Positions 15,455 to 24,770 of a DNA stretch of 44,628 nt are shown one piece after another. The notes beneath the pieces were generated by a model. That model was not told the origin of the DNA. It did no database searches and saw only the letters and a list, made by a program, of their open reading frames with translations. The DNA comes from Mycobacteriaceae bacterium (GTDB lineage Bacteria; Actinomycetota; Actinomycetes; Mycobacteriales; Mycobacteriaceae), in assembly GCA_019245755.1 (NCBI GenBank), contig JAFARC010000074.1, forward strand, positions 1 to 44,628, in the 5' to 3' direction. Within the stretch, counting starts at the first letter, position 1, and each line of letters begins with the position of its first letter. The position numbers and the translations under genes are program-made.

Positions 15455-16219
15455 TCAGGGCTTGTGACCGACCGCGAAAACCCGCCGGAACGGGAACAGC
15501 GTTCCGTGCGGGCCCGGCGGATAGGCCCGGCGCAGATCGGCGGCCAGCTGGGCGGAGAATTCGGCGGCGTCACCGGTTGACAGGGCGGCGAGCAGCGGCC
15601 GCAGCCCGGTGCCGCGCAGCCACTCCAGCACCGGATCTTCGCCCCGCAACACGTGCAGGTAGGTCGTCTCCCAGACGTCGGCCACCATCCCGGCGTCCAT
15701 CAGCACGGCCGCATAGGATTCCGGCGGAGCTACGGCCTCGGTGTGGTGTACCACCCCGCGTAGTACCGGTGCCCAGCGCGCCGTGTCGGCAAGCCGGCGC
15801 ATCAGCGTGTGCGACGGCGCATCGAAGTTCCCGGGAACCTGCACGGCGAGCCAACTGTCCGGCGGCAAGGCGGCGGCCCACTGGGCCATCAGCTGCTGAT
15901 GGCGTGGGACCCACTGCAGTGCGGCGTTACTCACGACGACGTCGACGTCATCTGCGGGCCGCCAGTCGGCCGCGTCAGCGATCCCGAACGACACACCCGG
16001 AACACCGGCGGCCGCGGCGATCATCTCCGGTGACGAGTCGATGCCCTCAACGAGGGCGTCGGGCCACCGCTGCGCCAACAAACCCGTCAAGTTTCCCGGA
16101 CCGCAGCCGACGTCAACGACGTGTCGCGGGGACAGCGCCTCGATCCGTGCCGTCAGGTCCACGAAGGCGCGGTTGCGTTCATTGGCAAACCGGCCGTACT
16201 GCGCGGGGTCCCATCGCAC
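15455..16219 (-). CDS. tam: trans-aconitate 2-methyltransferase
   Basis: A 254-residue class I SAM methyltransferase. The N-terminal MRWDPAQYGRFANERNRAF is the Tam hallmark, where the flexible N-terminus closes over the substrate. Motif I is VVDVGCGPGNLT, with EGIDSS ending strand 2 and VVSNAALQWVPRH as the post-motif block. It esterifies trans-aconitate, relieving inhibition of the citric acid cycle. The GTG at 16217-16219 is the start. From memory it corresponds to Rv0294, which also neighbours stf0 in M. tuberculosis. It is convergent with cysNC. Confidence 0.9.
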   Translation of the reverse strand: MRWDPAQYGRFANERNRAFVDLTARIEALSPRHVVDVGCGPGNLTGLLAQRWPDALVEGIDSSPEMIAAAAGVPGVSFGIADAADWRPADDVDVVVSNAALQWVPRHQQLMAQWAAALPPDSWLAVQVPGNFDAPSHTLMRRLADTARWAPVLRGVVHHTEAVAPPESYAAVLMDAGMVADVWETTYLHVLRGEDPVLEWLRGTGLRPLLAALSTGDAAEFSAQLAADLRRAYPPGPHGTLFPFRRVFAVGHKP

Positions 16220-16320
16220 CTTGCGAGCGTAGAAGTTGCTGAGGACGGAGTGGCCGCTTCATAGCGACTTCACAGCCGCGCCTTGGCCGGTCATTAGTCG
16301 GCCCCGGCACCGTAGGACGC

Positions 16321-16626
16321 GTGACCGTTTCCAGCGAAACCCAGATCCGCCGCATCGCGCTCGGCGCGATGATCGCGCTGGCCTGCGCGTCGTCGCTGGT
16401 GGCGCTCAATGAAACCCATGTCGGGCCGGCATGGATCCACTGGACCGTGTCGGTGGTCGCGCTCGCCGCCGCGCTCGGTGTGCTCGTGGTGGCAGATCTC
16501 AGTTGGCAGCGCGCCGTCGCCGCTGCCGAAGCCGACGGCCTGGTGGCGGGGGCGGACGTGGGGCGCTCGTTAAATGCGGTCGGAACTGATCCGACCCCGA
16601 CGGCCACCTTCGACGTCGCGCGGTGA
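16321..16626 (+). CDS. small two-pass membrane protein of unknown function
   Basis: A 101-residue protein with a GTG start at 16321. Two hydrophobic stretches are visible (about residues 11-30, IALGAMIALACASSLVAL, and 40-60, WTVSVVALAAALGVLVVADL), followed by a soluble, mostly acidic tail. No family is recognised. It is divergent from tam by about 100 bp and lies 61 bp upstream of the molybdenum hydroxylase gene, so the two might share a transcript, although a membrane protein of this kind is not a known partner of that enzyme. Confidence 0.6.
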   Translation: MTVSSETQIRRIALGAMIALACASSLVALNETHVGPAWIHWTVSVVALAAALGVLVVADLSWQRAVAAAEADGLVAGADVGRSLNAVGTDPTPTATFDVAR

Positions 16627-16687
16627 GTAGGGTGGACAACGTCAAGCACGCCGTTGGGCGGGGATTTACGACCGTGGCGGGGATGAG

Positions 16688-18856
16688 ATGACCTATCCGA
16701 TCCGGACGATGGAGGCGGTGAGCGGACAGCCGCTCACTCGAGTCGACGGACCCGCCAAGGTAACCGGCAGCGCCCGGTATGCCGCGGACAACCCAGTCAC
16801 CAATTTGCTGCACGCCGTGCTGGTCTGCGCCACCGCGGCGCGCGGCAGCGTTGAGCGCATCGATTCCACTGCGGCGCTGCGGCACAACGGCGTGGTGCGG
16901 GTACTCACCGATTTTCGCGGGGTCACCCTGCCGTTCGACCCGACGCAAGCCGCGTTCTTCGGGCAGCCGGTCGCGGTCGTGGTGGGATCAACACCGGAGG
17001 CAACCGCGCACGGGGCAGCACTGGTCAGCGTCGGCTACCGCACCGCGCCGCAGTTGACCGACATCGATTCGCCCCAGGCGGCCCAGCGAACGGGTCCCCG
17101 CCAGCCCGACTACTCGCGCGGGAACCCCGAGGCGGCGCTGCGCTCGGCACCGGTCGTGAGCGACCTTCGCTTCACGATCCCGCGCTACAACCACAACCCG
17201 ATGGAATTACCCTCGACCATCGCCAGTTGGGAGGGTGAGCACCTTACGGTGTGGGACAAAACCCAAAGCATCAACGGCGCACAAGAGGCGTATGCCAAGG
17301 CATTCGGGATTCCGGCCGAGAACGTGCGGGTGATCTGTCCGTTCATCGGGGGCGGATTCGGCAGCGCCGGCAACACCTGGCCGCACCAGATCCTGGCGGC
17401 CTTCGCGGCCCGGCAGCTGGGCCAGCCGGTCAAGCTGGTGCTCACCCGCAAGCAGATGTACGCCGGCATCGGCTACCGGCCAACGAGCAGGCAACGGCTG
17501 GCCATCGGAGCCGATCGCACCGGCGCCATCACCGCGATGGTCCACGAAGGCCACACCGAATCCGCACGCTACCAACTGTTCGAAGACAACATCACCGGAC
17601 CGGCGAAGTTCTTGTACAACTGTGCAAACATGCGCTCGACCTACCGAGTGGTGCCACTGGACGTGAACCTGCCGTGCCCCATGCGGGGCCCCGGCGCAAC
17701 CCCGGGCACGTTCGTGCTCGAATCCGGCATCGACGATCTCGCGCACCGATTGGGCACCGATCCCATCGAGCTGCGGCTGCGCAACGAGCCCGACCACGAC
17801 CAAACCAACGGCATGCCGTTCTCCACCCGGCGGCTCACCGAGTGCCTCAACCAGGGCGCCGCCAGTTTCGGCTGGTCGGCCCGCAACCCGACGCCACGCG
17901 CGGTGCGCGACGGCGACGTGCTTGTCGGCATCGGCGTCGCGGCCGCGGGCTATCACACCAACCGCAGCGAGGCCAGCGCGCTGGTGCGCATCAATGCGGA
18001 CGGCACCGCCGACGTGTGCAGCGCCACGGGTGACATGGGCCCGGGAACCTACACGTCGATGGCCCAGGTCGCCGCGGACGCGCTGGGGTTGCCGATGGCC
18101 AGGGTCCGGTTCGCCCTTGGTGACAGCCGGTATCCGCAAGCGCCCTCGCATTCAGGGTCCCGAACCATGGTCAGCGTGGGCTCAGCCGTCTTCAAAGCTG
18201 CTAACTCCCTGCGCGACAGGCTAATCCGTACGGCGGTCGTCGATCCAGGCTCACCGCTGAACGGTTCTGCACCGGATGGCGTTGCGGTCGGCGATGGCAG
18301 GATGTTCCGGTTCGACGATCCCGCCCGCGGCGAGACGTATCAGGACCTGCTGCGTCGCCGGGGCTGGCCGAGCCTCGACAGCCAGCAGACCTGGACACCA
18401 GACGACGCCGACAAGCGCTTCTCGATGTACGCCTACGGCGCGGTGTTCGCCGAAGTCGGTGTGGACGAACTACTCGGCCAAGTCCGGGTCCGGCGGATCT
18501 CCGGGTGCTATGACGCCGGCCGCATCATCAACCCCAAGCTGGCACACAGCCAAGCGATCGGAGCCATGGTGATGGGCATCGGGATGGCGCTGCTCGAAGG
18601 CACCCAACTCGACTACCGCGACGGACGGGTCGTCAACGCCAACATGTCCGACTACCTGGTGCCGGTCAACGCCGACGTGCCCGCGCTGGACGCGATGTTC
18701 CTCGCCGGCGCGGACACCATCGCCGATCCCATTGGTGCCAAAGGCCTCGGCGAACTGGTCATCGTCGCCGTCGCGCCGGCGATCGCAAACGCGGTGTTCA
18801 ACGCCACCGGCAAACGCGTCACCGAGCTACCCATTTCGTTGGACAAGCTGCTCTGA
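16688..18856 (+). CDS. molybdopterin-binding subunit of a xanthine-oxidase-family aldehyde dehydrogenase (YagR/PaoC-like)
   Basis: A 722-residue large subunit of the molybdenum hydroxylase family. The N-terminus GQPLTRVDGPAKVTGSARYA is typical of the YagR group. IGGGFGS near residue 218 is a molybdopterin-binding block, and GAKGLGEL near 685 contains the invariant catalytic Glu. Enzymes of this group oxidise aldehydes or N-heterocycles and need a 2Fe-2S subunit and an FAD subunit, normally encoded just upstream. Neither is present here: upstream is a small membrane protein and downstream a PAP2-type protein. The partners may be elsewhere, or this is a relict. No frameshift is visible. The start at ATG 16688 gives the expected length. 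Confidence 0.87.
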   Translation: MTYPIRTMEAVSGQPLTRVDGPAKVTGSARYAADNPVTNLLHAVLVCATAARGSVERIDSTAALRHNGVVRVLTDFRGVTLPFDPTQAAFFGQPVAVVVGSTPEATAHGAALVSVGYRTAPQLTDIDSPQAAQRTGPRQPDYSRGNPEAALRSAPVVSDLRFTIPRYNHNPMELPSTIASWEGEHLTVWDKTQSINGAQEAYAKAFGIPAENVRVICPFIGGGFGSAGNTWPHQILAAFAARQLGQPVKLVLTRKQMYAGIGYRPTSRQRLAIGADRTGAITAMVHEGHTESARYQLFEDNITGPAKFLYNCANMRSTYRVVPLDVNLPCPMRGPGATPGTFVLESGIDDLAHRLGTDPIELRLRNEPDHDQTNGMPFSTRRLTECLNQGAASFGWSARNPTPRAVRDGDVLVGIGVAAAGYHTNRSEASALVRINADGTADVCSATGDMGPGTYTSMAQVAADALGLPMARVRFALGDSRYPQAPSHSGSRTMVSVGSAVFKAANSLRDRLIRTAVVDPGSPLNGSAPDGVAVGDGRMFRFDDPARGETYQDLLRRRGWPSLDSQQTWTPDDADKRFSMYAYGAVFAEVGVDELLGQVRVRRISGCYDAGRIINPKLAHSQAIGAMVMGIGMALLEGTQLDYRDGRVVNANMSDYLVPVNADVPALDAMFLAGADTIADPIGAKGLGELVIVAVAPAIANAVFNATGKRVTELPISLDKLL

Positions 18857-18946
18857 ACAGGTTGGGCGGCTGGCAAGCGGTTGCCAGGAAGTTGCAAGCC
18901 GGGTGACAGTTATCGCCGGTGCACCGGAGGATATAACTCACCGTTG

Positions 18947-20014
18947 ATGGTTGCGTTGCGTCCCGTTGCGGAAGATGGGCACCTGGAGGCCCCCGAGGCT
19001 GCCGTTCGCGGGCGCCGACTCGTCATCGCCCGACGCGTGGCTCTGGTGATCTGGGTGTGCGTGCTGGTGTGCAGGTCGTGGACCTCGGGCCTGGCATTGA
19101 ACCGCGAACTGTTGCTGGTGTACATCTGCACCGGCTTGATCGCGGCGAGCATCGGCCGGCGCCGGCTGTTTCTGGTCCTGCGGGATTGGCTTCCGTTTGC
19201 GGCGATCCTGCTCGTATACGACTTCAGCCGCGGCGCCGCAACGCTGCTCGGCGCGGCCACGGTGTGGGAACAACAGCCCAAGATGGATCGTTGGTTGTTC
19301 CTGGGCACCGAGCCGACGGTGTGGCTGCAGGAGCACCTCAAACACGCCCACCCTCCCTGGTGGGAGGTGTTGACCAGCACCGTCTACATGTCGTTGTTCG
19401 TCGCGCCGTACGCCGTCGGGGGCGTTGCGTGGCTGCAGAGCAGGTCCAGCTGGCGCGCATTCGTCCGTCGCTTCGTCCCGTTATGGTTGGTGGCGCTCAT
19501 CTTCTACGCCGTGATACCGGCGGCGCCCCCATGGGCAGCGAGCCGGTGCACGCCGGCAGAGGTTGCCGGCGGCCCGTCACACCCCGCGTGCATGGCGCGG
19601 TCTGGGGCCCAACTGGCCGACGGCGGCCTCCTCGGCGCCATGCATGGCAGCCAGACCGGTGCCCACGATTACGTGGAGCGCATCTCAACCCGCGGTTGGG
19701 CGACGCTGCATCTCAACGCGGCACGAGCGCTGATCAACGAAGGCCAGGCCAGTGTGAACCTCGTCGCGGCGATGCCTTCGGTGCACGCGGCCCTGTCGGC
19801 GATGGTCGCGCTGTTCCTCTGGCGCAAAGTTCATTTCGCGTGGCGCCCGGTGCTCGTCGGATATGTCGTGATCATGGCCTTCACGCTGGTCTACTCCGCC
19901 GAGCACTACGTCGTCGACATTCTGGCGGGTTGGGCGCTCGCGGCGATCGTCGCGGTCATGGTCAATCGGCTCGAGGTGCGTGCGCCGGCTGGCATGGTGG
20001 CGGTTCGTCGCTAA
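18947..20014 (+). CDS. PAP2-family integral membrane protein, inositol-phosphorylceramide-synthase-like
   Basis: About 355 residues with roughly seven membrane segments. The second and third PAP2-type motifs are visible: AMPSVHAALS, with the His of the SGH-equivalent, and YSAEHYVVDILAGW, with the nucleophile His and Asp. The first K-X6-RP motif is absent, as in the Aur1/IPC synthase branch (PAP2_3). Such proteins transfer or hydrolyse phospho-headgroups of lipids outside the membrane. In mycobacteria, transfer of inositol or mannose phosphates is conceivable, but nothing here fixes the substrate. The ATG at 18947 lies 15 bp after GGAGGA (18926-18931); TTG 18944 is an alternative. Confidence 0.82.
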   Translation: MVALRPVAEDGHLEAPEAAVRGRRLVIARRVALVIWVCVLVCRSWTSGLALNRELLLVYICTGLIAASIGRRRLFLVLRDWLPFAAILLVYDFSRGAATLLGAATVWEQQPKMDRWLFLGTEPTVWLQEHLKHAHPPWWEVLTSTVYMSLFVAPYAVGGVAWLQSRSSWRAFVRRFVPLWLVALIFYAVIPAAPPWAASRCTPAEVAGGPSHPACMARSGAQLADGGLLGAMHGSQTGAHDYVERISTRGWATLHLNAARALINEGQASVNLVAAMPSVHAALSAMVALFLWRKVHFAWRPVLVGYVVIMAFTLVYSAEHYVVDILAGWALAAIVAVMVNRLEVRAPAGMVAVRR

Positions 20015-20108
20015 ACGGTGAGGGTGGGCAGTCGGGCGGTTCGTTGTGTGGACCGTCTAAGGTCATCGAGACGACGCTCTACGCACCCCACGTCGGCAGG
20101 AGAAGCCC

Positions 20109-20444
20109 ATGCACGGCCGTCACACCTGGACCATCCTGTCTGCTCTGGCGATCGTCGCGCTGGCGCCTGCATGTTCGTCGAACTCGACCTCGTCGCCGCC
20201 TACCTCAGCGGTGCCGCAGGCACACGGCGCTTACGAACAATGCCTGGCCGACCACGGCGTACCGGGACCCAGCGGTCCGCCGTCGCCGGGCAACGCACCT
20301 CATGGACCAGCGCCCGGGCCGCCGTCCGACGGCACACCGCGTGGCGCGCCACCCCCGCCGCCCGGCGTGGATCAAACCACCTGGAACAACGCGATATCGG
20401 CGTGCAAATCGCTCGTGCCATCACCGCCGGCGGGTAACCGCTGA
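20109..20444 (+). CDS. small Pro-rich putative lipoprotein
   Basis: A 111-residue protein. The N-terminal hydrophobic segment (TWTILSALAIVALAPACSS) ends in a Cys at residue 22 that could be lipidated; the -3 to -1 residues are Ala-Pro-Ala, so the lipobox is imperfect. The mature part has Cys pairs (EQCLADHG and SACKSLV) flanking a Pro/Gly-rich middle. Similar small mycobacterial exported proteins have no known role. AGGAGA lies just before ATG 20109. It sits between the PAP2 gene and the hydrolase gene on the same strand. Confidence 0.75.
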   Translation: MHGRHTWTILSALAIVALAPACSSNSTSSPPTSAVPQAHGAYEQCLADHGVPGPSGPPSPGNAPHGPAPGPPSDGTPRGAPPPPPGVDQTTWNNAISACKSLVPSPPAGNR

Positions 20445-20498
20445 GCTAACATCCGATCAGGGAGTTCGAGCCGCCCGATTCAGAAAGGCCAGCTGACA

Positions 20499-21713
20499 AT
20501 GGCGTCAGACGCTGCCCCGGTTGATCCGGTCGTCCCGGTAGCCGACATCCCGGGCGCCGACGCGGGCGCGCACGGCCTGCCGGACCGGTCGGAGCTGAGC
20601 CTGCGCGAGCGGCTGATCGTCGAGTCGTCGGCGGCCGCCGACCTCTGGCTGCGTACCGCCGTGGCGTCGATGGTCAGCGCCGCGATGATTCCACCAATCG
20701 CCGCCGAGATGATCCGTCATTCCAGCCGGCGCGAGCGCGCCAATTTGCGCTTCTACGCCGAACTCGCCGCCGGGCACGACCCCGCCGCCTCCTTTCCGGC
20801 ACCGGGGTCCGCACCGCGGATCTACTCCCGGCCCGCCAACCCGGTGGCTGAGTGGATCGCCAATGGGCGTGTGCACAACATCAAGTTCAGGAGCAGCTTC
20901 CAGCCGGTCAACCCCGCCATGCGAGACTCGTGGCGCCGACTTACCCACAACAACGTTGTGCGGGCTCAGCACTGGCGCCACGACGACGGCCCCCACCCGA
21001 CGTTGTGCGTACTCCACGGTTTCATGGGGTCCGCCTACCTGTTCAACGGCCTGTTCTTTTCGCTGCCCTGGTTCTATCGCTCCGGCTACGACGTCATGCT
21101 GTACACACTGCCGTTCCATGGCCGGCGGGCCGAAAAGTACTCGCTGTTCAGCGGATACGGTTACTTCTCGCACGGGCTGACCGGCTTCGCCGAAGCAATG
21201 GCGCAGGCGGTGCACGACTTCCGCTCGGTCATTGACTATTTGCAGTTCACCGGTGTCGAGAAGATCGCGCTGACGGGGATCTCACTGGGGGGCTACACGG
21301 CAGCGCTCATCGCCACCGTCGAGGACCGGTTGCAAGCCGTCATCCCCAATGTGCCGGTGGTGTCGGTGCAAGACGAAATCGACGACTGGTTCCCGGCCAA
21401 CAAGCTGTTCGAGTTGGGCAGTCGCATCGGCGGCATCCGTCGTGACGAACTCGTCTCCGCGGCGGCGTACCACTCGCCGCTGAACTACACACCGATCCTC
21501 CCGCGCGATCGGCGCCTGATCATCGCCGGTCTGGGAGACCGGCTCGCGCCGCCCAAACACGCCGAGATGCTCTGGCATCATTGGGATCACTGCGACTTGC
21601 ACTGGTTCCCCGGCAACCACATCCTGCACGTCAGCCAGCCGGCGTATCTGCGGCGCATGACGCGATTTCTCGGCGAATTCATGTTCGACCAAACTCGCGT
21701 GTCTGGGCCATGA
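20499..21713 (+). CDS. alpha/beta hydrolase family protein (Rv0293c-like)
   Basis: A 404-residue protein. The C-terminal two thirds form an alpha/beta-hydrolase fold: LCVLHGFMGS is the oxyanion strand and loop, GISLGG carries nucleophile Ser262, and the late GNHILHV supplies the probable catalytic His; an Asp in AGLGDRLAPP fits the acid. The N-terminal 100 residues are a helical extension. Substrate unknown; the family includes esterases and lipases. From memory it corresponds to Rv0293c. AGAAAGG precedes ATG 20499. It lies 31 bp upstream of the MgtC-like gene, so the two may be cotranscribed. Confidence 0.82.
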   Translation: MASDAAPVDPVVPVADIPGADAGAHGLPDRSELSLRERLIVESSAAADLWLRTAVASMVSAAMIPPIAAEMIRHSSRRERANLRFYAELAAGHDPAASFPAPGSAPRIYSRPANPVAEWIANGRVHNIKFRSSFQPVNPAMRDSWRRLTHNNVVRAQHWRHDDGPHPTLCVLHGFMGSAYLFNGLFFSLPWFYRSGYDVMLYTLPFHGRRAEKYSLFSGYGYFSHGLTGFAEAMAQAVHDFRSVIDYLQFTGVEKIALTGISLGGYTAALIATVEDRLQAVIPNVPVVSVQDEIDDWFPANKLFELGSRIGGIRRDELVSAAAYHSPLNYTPILPRDRRLIIAGLGDRLAPPKHAEMLWHHWDHCDLHWFPGNHILHVSQPAYLRRMTRFLGEFMFDQTRVSGP

Positions 21714-21744
21714 TCGTTACACGGCTGCGGAAAGATCCTTTGCC

Positions 21745-22470
21745 ATGACCATGCCCGGGCTGGAGTTGCTCGTCCGGGTTGGGCTGGCCACGTTACTTGG
21801 CGTCGCCATCGGCATTGAACGTCAATGGCGAGCCCGGATTGCCGGGCTGCAGACGATGGCGCTGGTAAGCATGGGTGCCGCCCTTTTCCTGATCCTGGGC
21901 GCCTACACGTTTCACCGCGAACAGGACCCCACCCGGGTGGCAGCTCAAATCGTCACCGGCATCGGGTTTCTCGGCGCCAGAGTCATCATGAAGCAGGGTT
22001 CGTCGGTGACCGGACTGAACACCGCGGCAACATTGTGGGCGACCGCGGCGGTGGGCGCGCTGGCGGGCGCATGGATGTGGCGTGAGGCGGTCACCGGCGC
22101 TGCCATCATCATTGCCGGCAACGTATTCCTGTATCCGCTGGCGCGGCGGATGGATCGCGCCCGTACCCGGTTCGGACGCGAGACGCCACCCACCGATTAC
22201 GTCGTCGAGGTAGAGTGCGACTCCGGTGCCGAAGCCGTCGTGCGGGCGTTGATCAGCCAGTTGATCGCCGGGGTAGACGTACGGCTGACGTCGCTGCGCT
22301 CAATCCCCGCCGCCACTGCCGACGCGGTGCGGCTGGTGGTCGAGCTGTCCACTGTCACCCGGGACGACAGCGCGCTTGACGGCGCGGCGCGCACGCTCAG
22401 CGTGGAGCCCAACATCAGGTCAGTGCGCTGGGCGATCCAGAACGAAGGTGCCGCCCAGTGGACTAGCTAA
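21745..22470 (+). CDS. MgtC/SapB-family membrane protein
   Basis: A 241-residue protein. The N-terminal 130 residues hold four to five membrane segments with the MgtC signature [19 protein letters not shown] and [14 protein letters not shown]. The soluble C-terminal domain (about 145-241, [19 protein letters not shown]) is ACT-like. MgtC proteins support growth at low magnesium and in macrophages, partly by affecting the F-type ATP synthase. M. tuberculosis has its own MgtC (Rv1811, from memory); this may be another member. It follows the hydrolase gene by 31 bp, with no room for a magnesium riboswitch. Its TAA overlaps the stop of the convergent methyltransferase gene. Confidence 0.88.
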   Translation: MTMPGLELLVRVGLATLLGVAIGIERQWRARIAGLQTMALVSMGAALFLILGAYTFHREQDPTRVAAQIVTGIGFLGARVIMKQGSSVTGLNTAATLWATAAVGALAGAWMWREAVTGAAIIIAGNVFLYPLARRMDRARTRFGRETPPTDYVVEVECDSGAEAVVRALISQLIAGVDVRLTSLRSIPAATADAVRLVVELSTVTRDDSALDGAARTLSVEPNIRSVRWAIQNEGAAQWTS

Positions 22471-23363
22471 CCGCGCTTAGCGCTGACCAGGTTGACCGAA
22501 CCGAACATCCGCCCGGCCTCTTGGTCATCGCGATCAGGCAGCTTGCGGCCCAAGTTCTGGACGTACTCGGTGAGCGGTGTGGCGTGCGCGTCCCAGCCGC
22601 GTTCGCCGAACCACTCCACCGCGTCTTCGGTCTTCTCGTTGTACACGAGGCTGAACCACGGATTGCGCTCGCCCTCCACCCGTTCCCGGCCCCGGGCGGC
22701 CTCGAAGTCGGCCGGATCCATTGGCTCGCCCTCCTCGAGGGCGACATGGCTGCCCGCGGCGGCCAGCGAATCGATACCGGCGAACAACTCCGCCTGGGCG
22801 GCTGCCGGAAGGTAAACCAACAGGCCCTCGGCAAGCCACGCGGAAGGTTTGGCGGGCTCGAACCCGTTGACGCGCAAAGCTTGCGGCCAATCCTCGCGCA
22901 GATCCACGGCCACTTCCCGGCATTGCACGCTGGGAGCGTCGCCGTGCCGGGCGAGCACCTCGCGCTTGAACTGCAGCACTTTGGGCTGGTCGAGTTCGAA
23001 CACGACGGTGTTGTCCGCCCAAGGCAACCGGTAGGCGCGGGAGTCCAAGCCGGCGGCCAAGATGACGATCTGCCGCACACCGGCGGCGGCGACGTCGCGA
23101 AAGTAGTTGTCGAAATATCGGGTGCGGGCGCCCTGGAATGTCTGGAAGTACTCGCCGAACCGGGTCTTCAGCTTGTGGTCCGGCGCCCCGCCGTCAAGCA
23201 GGTCCGACCATTCGCCGCCCACCGCTCGGCAAAACACCTCCGCATACGGGTCGACCGCGAGCGGTTCGTCGCGATGCGCCTCCAAAGCACGCGCAGCCGC
23301 CACGAACAGCGCGGTGGATCCGACGCCAGTCGTGATGTCCCAAGTATCTCCTTCGGTACGCAC
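22467..23363 (-). CDS. SAM-dependent methyltransferase of the TIGR00027 / leucine carboxyl methyltransferase-like group
   Basis: A 298-residue member of a paralogous mycobacterial family (Rv0281 and relatives, from memory). Family blocks are [20 protein letters not shown] at the N-terminus, AVDPYAEVF, a SAM site around [29 protein letters not shown] and [11 protein letters not shown]. Members carry a SAM-binding fold related to leucine carboxyl methyltransferases, but their substrates are unknown. The ATG at 23361-23363 is the start. The stop overlaps the convergent mgtC-like stop by 4 nt. Confidence 0.9.
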   Translation of the reverse strand: MRTEGDTWDITTGVGSTALFVAAARALEAHRDEPLAVDPYAEVFCRAVGGEWSDLLDGGAPDHKLKTRFGEYFQTFQGARTRYFDNYFRDVAAAGVRQIVILAAGLDSRAYRLPWADNTVVFELDQPKVLQFKREVLARHGDAPSVQCREVAVDLREDWPQALRVNGFEPAKPSAWLAEGLLVYLPAAAQAELFAGIDSLAAAGSHVALEEGEPMDPADFEAARGRERVEGERNPWFSLVYNEKTEDAVEWFGERGWDAHATPLTEYVQNLGRKLPDRDDQEAGRMFGSVNLVSAKRG

Positions 23364-23399
23364 GCCGCCGACGATACGCGGGCAACCTGACAGCCTCGG

Positions 23400-23505
23400 T
23401 CGGGCTAGATGAGCGTGGGCGCTGGTCGAACCTTTGCAGAAGGATCTCGTGCACCAGCAGTTGGATGGCCGCGGTGATCGGTATCGCGAGGCCTTCTTCG
23501 CGTCA
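23400..23505 (-). pseudogene. possible C-terminal remnant of a membrane permease
   Basis: On the minus strand, after a TGA at 23505-23503, translation gives [21 protein letters not shown] followed by a charged tail. The hydrophobic helix after 'AIP' and the VHEIL end resemble the C-terminus of AI-2E/PerM-type permeases. There is no start codon or upstream domain. It may be a decayed gene end or a coincidental open stretch. Confidence 0.25.
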
Positions 23506-23525
23506 AACGTGATCTGACGCAGCGG

Positions 23526-24761
23526 CTAGGTCAGCAGGGCCCGGCCGTACCAGTCAGCGGCGTCCGCGACTCCGGGCAACACGAAGAAATATCCGCCGCC
23601 AAAAGGTTGGACATAATCGGTCAGCGGCTCGTTGACCAGGCGGGTCTGGATAGCCTCGAACTGGCGGTGCACGTCTTGCTGGTAGGCGACAAAGATATGG
23701 CCGGCCTGCATGTTTCCGTTGGGCTCGACGCCGAGATCGTAGTTGTACGAGCGCCGCACGATGCGTTGGGCGTCGGTTTCCGGCGTCCTCGGGTTGGCCA
23801 ACCGGATATGCGCATCCAACGGGATCACCTCGCCGTCGGGGTCGGCCGGGTAGTTGGGGGTGTCGTTCTCGGTGTTGCCATCCAGCGGTGCGCCGGAATC
23901 GCGACGTCGACCAAACATGCCTTCCTGCTCGTTGAGCGATACCCGGTCCCAGAACTCGACGAGCATGCGGATCAGGCGCACCACCTGGTAACTGCCGCCG
24001 CGCGTCCACGCGGGCTCGGATGGGCCGTCCACCCAGATCAGCTTCTGTGCGTCGCCAAGGGTTGGGTTCGCGGTTCCGTCTTTGAATCCCAGCAGGTTGC
24101 GCGACGCGCCTGACGGCCGCGGCGGGGAGTTGTAACCCTGGATCTTCCACCGCACCTGCATGGCCCCGCGAGTGTTCCGGGTGATGTCGCGGATGGCGTG
24201 GTGCAGGCTGTCCTGGTTGTTGGCGCACAGCTGTATCAGCAGATCCCCGTGCATCCAGCCCGGGTCGGGAAAGTCGTCAGGGAACACCTTCATCGGTGTC
24301 AGCCGTGCCGGTGCCTGCCCGGCCAGGCCGAAGCGGTCAGTGAAAATCGTTGATCCGACTGACACCGTGACGGTCAGGCCGTCCGCGGGTATGGCGGCAC
24401 CCAAGACATCACTGTCGCGGGGGGATTGCCCGATGCCGATGTCGGGCGTCGGCCCGCCGCTGGTGAGTGCGCGGGCGCGATCGGTCAGCACCTTCAACAA
24501 GGCGACCAGACCCGTCTTGTCGGCCGCAGTGATATCGAACGCGATGAACGACGCAAACCGTTGCTTGGCCCCGGGATCGGGCGTGAGGATTCCTGACTGG
24601 TGAACGCCGTGGAAGGGATATGACCCAGTCGCCGACGGTGCAGAACTCTGCGCGGCATTCGCGTCGGCGCGCGCGCCGCCGATGAGAAGACCTCCGGTCA
24701 GGGCCGTCCCGGCCGCGCCCGCGGCCGCGCCCTTGAAGAAAGTCCGGCGATTGACGTCCAT
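23526..24761 (-). CDS. efeB: Tat-exported DyP-type heme peroxidase / deferrochelatase EfeB
   Basis: A 411-residue DyP-type peroxidase. The twin-arginine signal NRRTFFKG at 4-11 is followed by a hydrophobic stretch ending near ARADA. The distal motif GFKDGT (225-230) contains Asp228, and HIRLANPRT holds the probable proximal heme ligand His318. EfeB uses heme and peroxide outside the membrane, helping oxidise Fe(II) for the Efe system or releasing iron from heme. The gene begins 9 bp after the stop of the EfeU-EfeO fusion gene on the same strand, so they form an efeUO-efeB operon. Length is normal for the family. Confidence 0.93.
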   Translation of the reverse strand: MDVNRRTFFKGAAAGAAGTALTGGLLIGGARADANAAQSSAPSATGSYPFHGVHQSGILTPDPGAKQRFASFIAFDITAADKTGLVALLKVLTDRARALTSGGPTPDIGIGQSPRDSDVLGAAIPADGLTVTVSVGSTIFTDRFGLAGQAPARLTPMKVFPDDFPDPGWMHGDLLIQLCANNQDSLHHAIRDITRNTRGAMQVRWKIQGYNSPPRPSGASRNLLGFKDGTANPTLGDAQKLIWVDGPSEPAWTRGGSYQVVRLIRMLVEFWDRVSLNEQEGMFGRRRDSGAPLDGNTENDTPNYPADPDGEVIPLDAHIRLANPRTPETDAQRIVRRSYNYDLGVEPNGNMQAGHIFVAYQQDVHRQFEAIQTRLVNEPLTDYVQPFGGGYFFVLPGVADAADWYGRALLT

Positions 24762-24770
24762 GATCGAGCC

